Positions 5,966-7,904 of a DNA stretch of 7,904 nucleotides are shown one piece after another (positions within the stretch are counted from its first letter, which is position 1; the number at the start of each line of letters is the position of its first letter). Source of the DNA: Campylobacteraceae bacterium (GTDB taxonomy: Bacteria > Campylobacterota > Campylobacteria > Campylobacterales > Sulfurovaceae). Made by a program: the position numbers and the translations under genes. The stretch is taken from contig JALUKJ010000335.1 of NCBI GenBank assembly GCA_027056615.1, forward strand, positions 1 through 7,904. The letters are read 5' to 3'. The notes under the pieces are model-generated. The model searched no databases, had not been told where the DNA came from, and saw only the letters and a program-made list of their open reading frames with translations.

Positions 5966-7390
5966 ATGATTTTGGGTGAACATACAGAATATTTTTGTGA
6001 ACATTGTTTTGAAGATGAAAATATAAAGCAATATATTAGAGATAATGGAAAACCAACAAAAGAAGTATTTGATTGTAGTTTTTGTACTTTTGAAACGGAA
6101 GTAGATATAGATGAATGCATTGATGAATATATTCAAAAATGTATGGAAATTCAAGAAGAAAAATTAACAAAACAAGACTTTGAAGATAGAAAAATAGAGT
6201 TATATATACAATGTAGAAAAAAGTGTAAAGAGAAATATAAAAAGATATGTGAAGATAAATATATTGAGACTACATATATTATTAAAAAAGAAAGACTTAT
6301 ACAAAAGTTTAAAGAAGTTATTTTAAAGTTATATAGCTATGATTGGAATAATAATTATGATGATATGTGTCATAATGCAACTCAAAATTATTGTGAGGGA
6401 AAAGAAAATCCTGAATCTTATGCTAACTTAGTAAGTATAAATGATTTAGAAGGAATTGAAGGAAAAGAGGAATATAGATTTTCTACTTTAGAAGAGGTTT
6501 TAAATGCTATTGGAATTGATGATATATCTGAAGAATTTTTAGAAATTTTTCATAAATATGTTACTACTCCTAATGAAGTTTATAGAGTTGAAAAAGATGG
6601 AGGTACTTTAAGAGATTGGGGGATGGAAACAAATGTTTGGAAAAATAAATGTTTATATGCACAAGAACAATATAAAATAACTTTATGGAGAAAATTTAGT
6701 GAATATACTAAATATAAAGCAAGATTTTTTACACATAAAGATGATACTTTTAGTGTATCTAAAGAGTTACAAAAATTTAATTTATTATTTAAGAAACTAA
6801 TTGTTAATGTAGAGGAGAGAATATATAGAGCAAGAGTTATAGATAGTGATAAAACTTTATCTAATATACAAAAAAATCCTGCTACGGAGTTAGGTAAAGC
6901 ACCAAAAGAGATAGTGAAAAACAATCGTTTTAGTCCAATAGGTATATCGTATGGTTATTTTGCATTCGATAAAAATACGGCTTTAGCAGAGATAAGAGCT
7001 ACAATGGAACAAAAGATAGCTATTGGTTGTTTTGAACTAAATAAAGTTTTAAAATTAATAGATTTTTCTAAAGATAGTTTTGAAAAATATATAAATCCAT
7101 TTTTTCATAATTTTGCTAATGATATGTATTGTGAGTCTCGTTTGATTAAAGAGTTTGTAAAAGATATTTCAAAACCAATTAATGATAATGAAATAGAATA
7201 TATACCTACTCAAATTTTATCTGAATATATATGGTCATTAGGTTATGATGGTTTTATATTTGATAGTAGTCAACGCAAAAATGGGAAAAATATAGTTATT
7301 TTTGAAGAAAATCCAGATTATATAGATTTTGAAATTGTTAAAATAATAAGTAAAGATATTGCATACACCTATGAAATAAATCAGGAATAA
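5966..7390 (+). CDS. HEPN/RES N-terminal domain plus RES domain protein (putative NAD+-consuming effector)
   Basis: This is a 474-residue two-part protein. The N-terminus has a zinc-ribbon-like pair of CxxC motifs (Cys11/Cys14 and Cys37/Cys40) in the context YFCEHCFEDENIKQYIRDNG, typical of the HEPN/RES N-terminal domain. A charged helical region follows (about 45-280). The C-terminal RES domain (about 283-450) shows RIYRAR (285-290), RFSPIGISYGYFAF (321-334), NTALAEIR (337-344) with Glu342, EYIPTQILSEYIW (411-423) and GYDGFIFDSSQRKNGKNIVI (426-445) with Ser434/435. The conserved Arg, Tyr, Glu and Ser of RES toxins are therefore present. Known RES toxins break down NAD+ by phosphorolysis and are normally blocked by an Xre-type antitoxin. 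No such gene is adjacent, so control may come from its own N-terminal half or the operon partners. I see no clear Rx4-6H motif, so RNase activity is not claimed. The gene is very AT-rich. Confidence 0.85.
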   Translation: MILGEHTEYFCEHCFEDENIKQYIRDNGKPTKEVFDCSFCTFETEVDIDECIDEYIQKCMEIQEEKLTKQDFEDRKIELYIQCRKKCKEKYKKICEDKYIETTYIIKKERLIQKFKEVILKLYSYDWNNNYDDMCHNATQNYCEGKENPESYANLVSINDLEGIEGKEEYRFSTLEEVLNAIGIDDISEEFLEIFHKYVTTPNEVYRVEKDGGTLRDWGMETNVWKNKCLYAQEQYKITLWRKFSEYTKYKARFFTHKDDTFSVSKELQKFNLLFKKLIVNVEERIYRARVIDSDKTLSNIQKNPATELGKAPKEIVKNNRFSPIGISYGYFAFDKNTALAEIRATMEQKIAIGCFELNKVLKLIDFSKDSFEKYINPFFHNFANDMYCESRLIKEFVKDISKPINDNEIEYIPTQILSEYIWSLGYDGFIFDSSQRKNGKNIVIFEENPDYIDFEIVKIISKDIAYTYEINQE

Positions 7391-7393
7391 GAA

Positions 7394-7904
7394 ATGCGAA
7401 AAAATCTAATAACATCTAACAAAAATAGCACACTATCTTTAAGCAGAACTAAAAACTTATTAAACATTACAAATAAACTTATATCAAAGAAAAAAAATGA
7501 GTTAGTAGATGATAGTTGGATAGAAAGACTTTGGGCATGGGCAGATGAGAATGATATATCAAAAGAATATTTACCTAGAGATAAAGAAAAATTATTAAAC
7601 TTAAAAGAGCTTGATTTATATGATAATCAACTAACAGAACTACCAAAAGAGATAAGTAATCTTATTAATTTAACAAAACTTAATTTATCTTATAATAACT
7701 TACAAAGGCTACCTAAAACTATAAAAAAATTAACTAATTTGATTAAACTTAATTTGGAGAATAATCCTATGGAAGAAGAATTACCTAAAGAAGTTATGAA
7801 TCTTATAAAATTAAAAGAAATTAATTTATGTTATACCTTAATAAGTAAAATACCTAAAGAGTTGTTTTATTTATTAAGTTTAGAAAAAATTTATTATAAT
7901 ACTT
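7394..7904 (+). CDS. Leucine-rich-repeat protein (5' part, runs off the window)
   Basis: ATG at 7394 follows the RES stop by 3 bp and has AGGA (7383-7386), which overlaps the end of the RES gene. The frame is open for 170 codons to the window edge. Residues 1-60 form a basic, helical, non-repeat head (SLSRTKNLLNITNKLISKKK, then SWIERLWAWADENDISKEYL). From residue 67 come LRRs of 23-24 residues: LLNLKELDLYDNQLTELPKE, LINLTKLNLSYNNLQRLPKT, LTNLIKLNLENNPMEEELPK, LIKLKEINLCYTLISKIPKE, and the start of a fifth at 160. There is no signal peptide, so it is probably cytoplasmic. LRRs bind proteins; as the third gene of an operon with a RES effector it could be a sensor, scaffold or regulator. A further domain may lie beyond the window. 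Confidence 0.82.
   Translation, partial: MRKNLITSNKNSTLSLSRTKNLLNITNKLISKKKNELVDDSWIERLWAWADENDISKEYLPRDKEKLLNLKELDLYDNQLTELPKEISNLINLTKLNLSYNNLQRLPKTIKKLTNLIKLNLENNPMEEELPKEVMNLIKLKEINLCYTLISKIPKELFYLLSLEKIYYNT

Noticed and set aside
5966..6805. HEPN ribonuclease activity in the N-terminal part of the RES protein
   Set aside because: No clear Rx4-6H motif is present; the nearest is R253-x3-H257. The HEPN label is used only for the family name of the N-terminal domain.
5741..6924. Minus-strand open frames across the DUF1848 and RES genes
   Set aside because: They overlap two well-supported coding regions; their Phe/Ile/Ser-rich translations are what antisense AT-rich Lys/Glu codons produce.

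Overview
The window is AT-rich. Its codon style, iteron-type Rep_3 replication module and gene families suggest a member of the Campylobacterota (Sulfurimonas, Sulfurovum or Arcobacter-like). The taxon is an inference from style only, as there is no rRNA or other marker gene. The right half looks like plasmid or other accessory DNA; the left edge looks more like core or transport DNA.

Layout from left to right. (1) 1-71 is the last 22 codons of an unidentified gene. (2) 134-2533 is a complete 12-TM RND/MMPL-family exporter, followed by a perfect 10-bp hairpin at 2545-2570. (3) 2571-2797 is a short intergenic stretch with a possible 21-codon mini-ORF and a near-consensus sigma-70 promoter whose -35 box lies inside an 8-bp perfect dyad. 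(4) 2798-3344 is a RelB/DinJ antitoxin and YafQ/RelE-like toxin pair separated by 1 bp. (5) 3377-4570, on the minus strand, is a Rep_3 (two winged helices) plasmid replication initiator with an extra C-terminal part. (6) 4571-4939 is the putative origin: about 3.5 direct iterons of 21-22 bp, a degenerate unit, an inverted half-iteron inside the rep promoter, and two dyads further right. (7) 4940-7904+ is a tightly packed plus-strand operon of three genes: a DUF1848 protein with a C-terminal radical-SAM-type CxxxCxxC cluster, a protein with a HEPN/RES-type zinc-ribbon N-terminus and a C-terminal RES (NAD+-consuming) domain, and a leucine-rich-repeat (LRR) protein cut by the window end. The LRR frame is open to the edge.

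How the parts fit. The Rep gene, iterons and toxin-antitoxin pair form a plasmid maintenance block (replication, autoregulation, post-segregational stability). The three-gene operon beside it is the most interesting part. A RES NAD+-depleting effector, an LRR protein that could act as a sensor or scaffold, and a putative Fe-S/radical-SAM enzyme together resemble the architecture of an abortive-infection type defence module. I do not recognise this three-gene combination as a named system. The defence role is inferred from domain content and linkage only. Base composition falls from the exporter into the operon: hand counts of single 60-base blocks gave 24/60 G+C in the exporter, 18/60 in the DUF1848 gene, 11/60 in the RES gene and 10/60 in the LRR gene. 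This is consistent with a separate origin for the operon.
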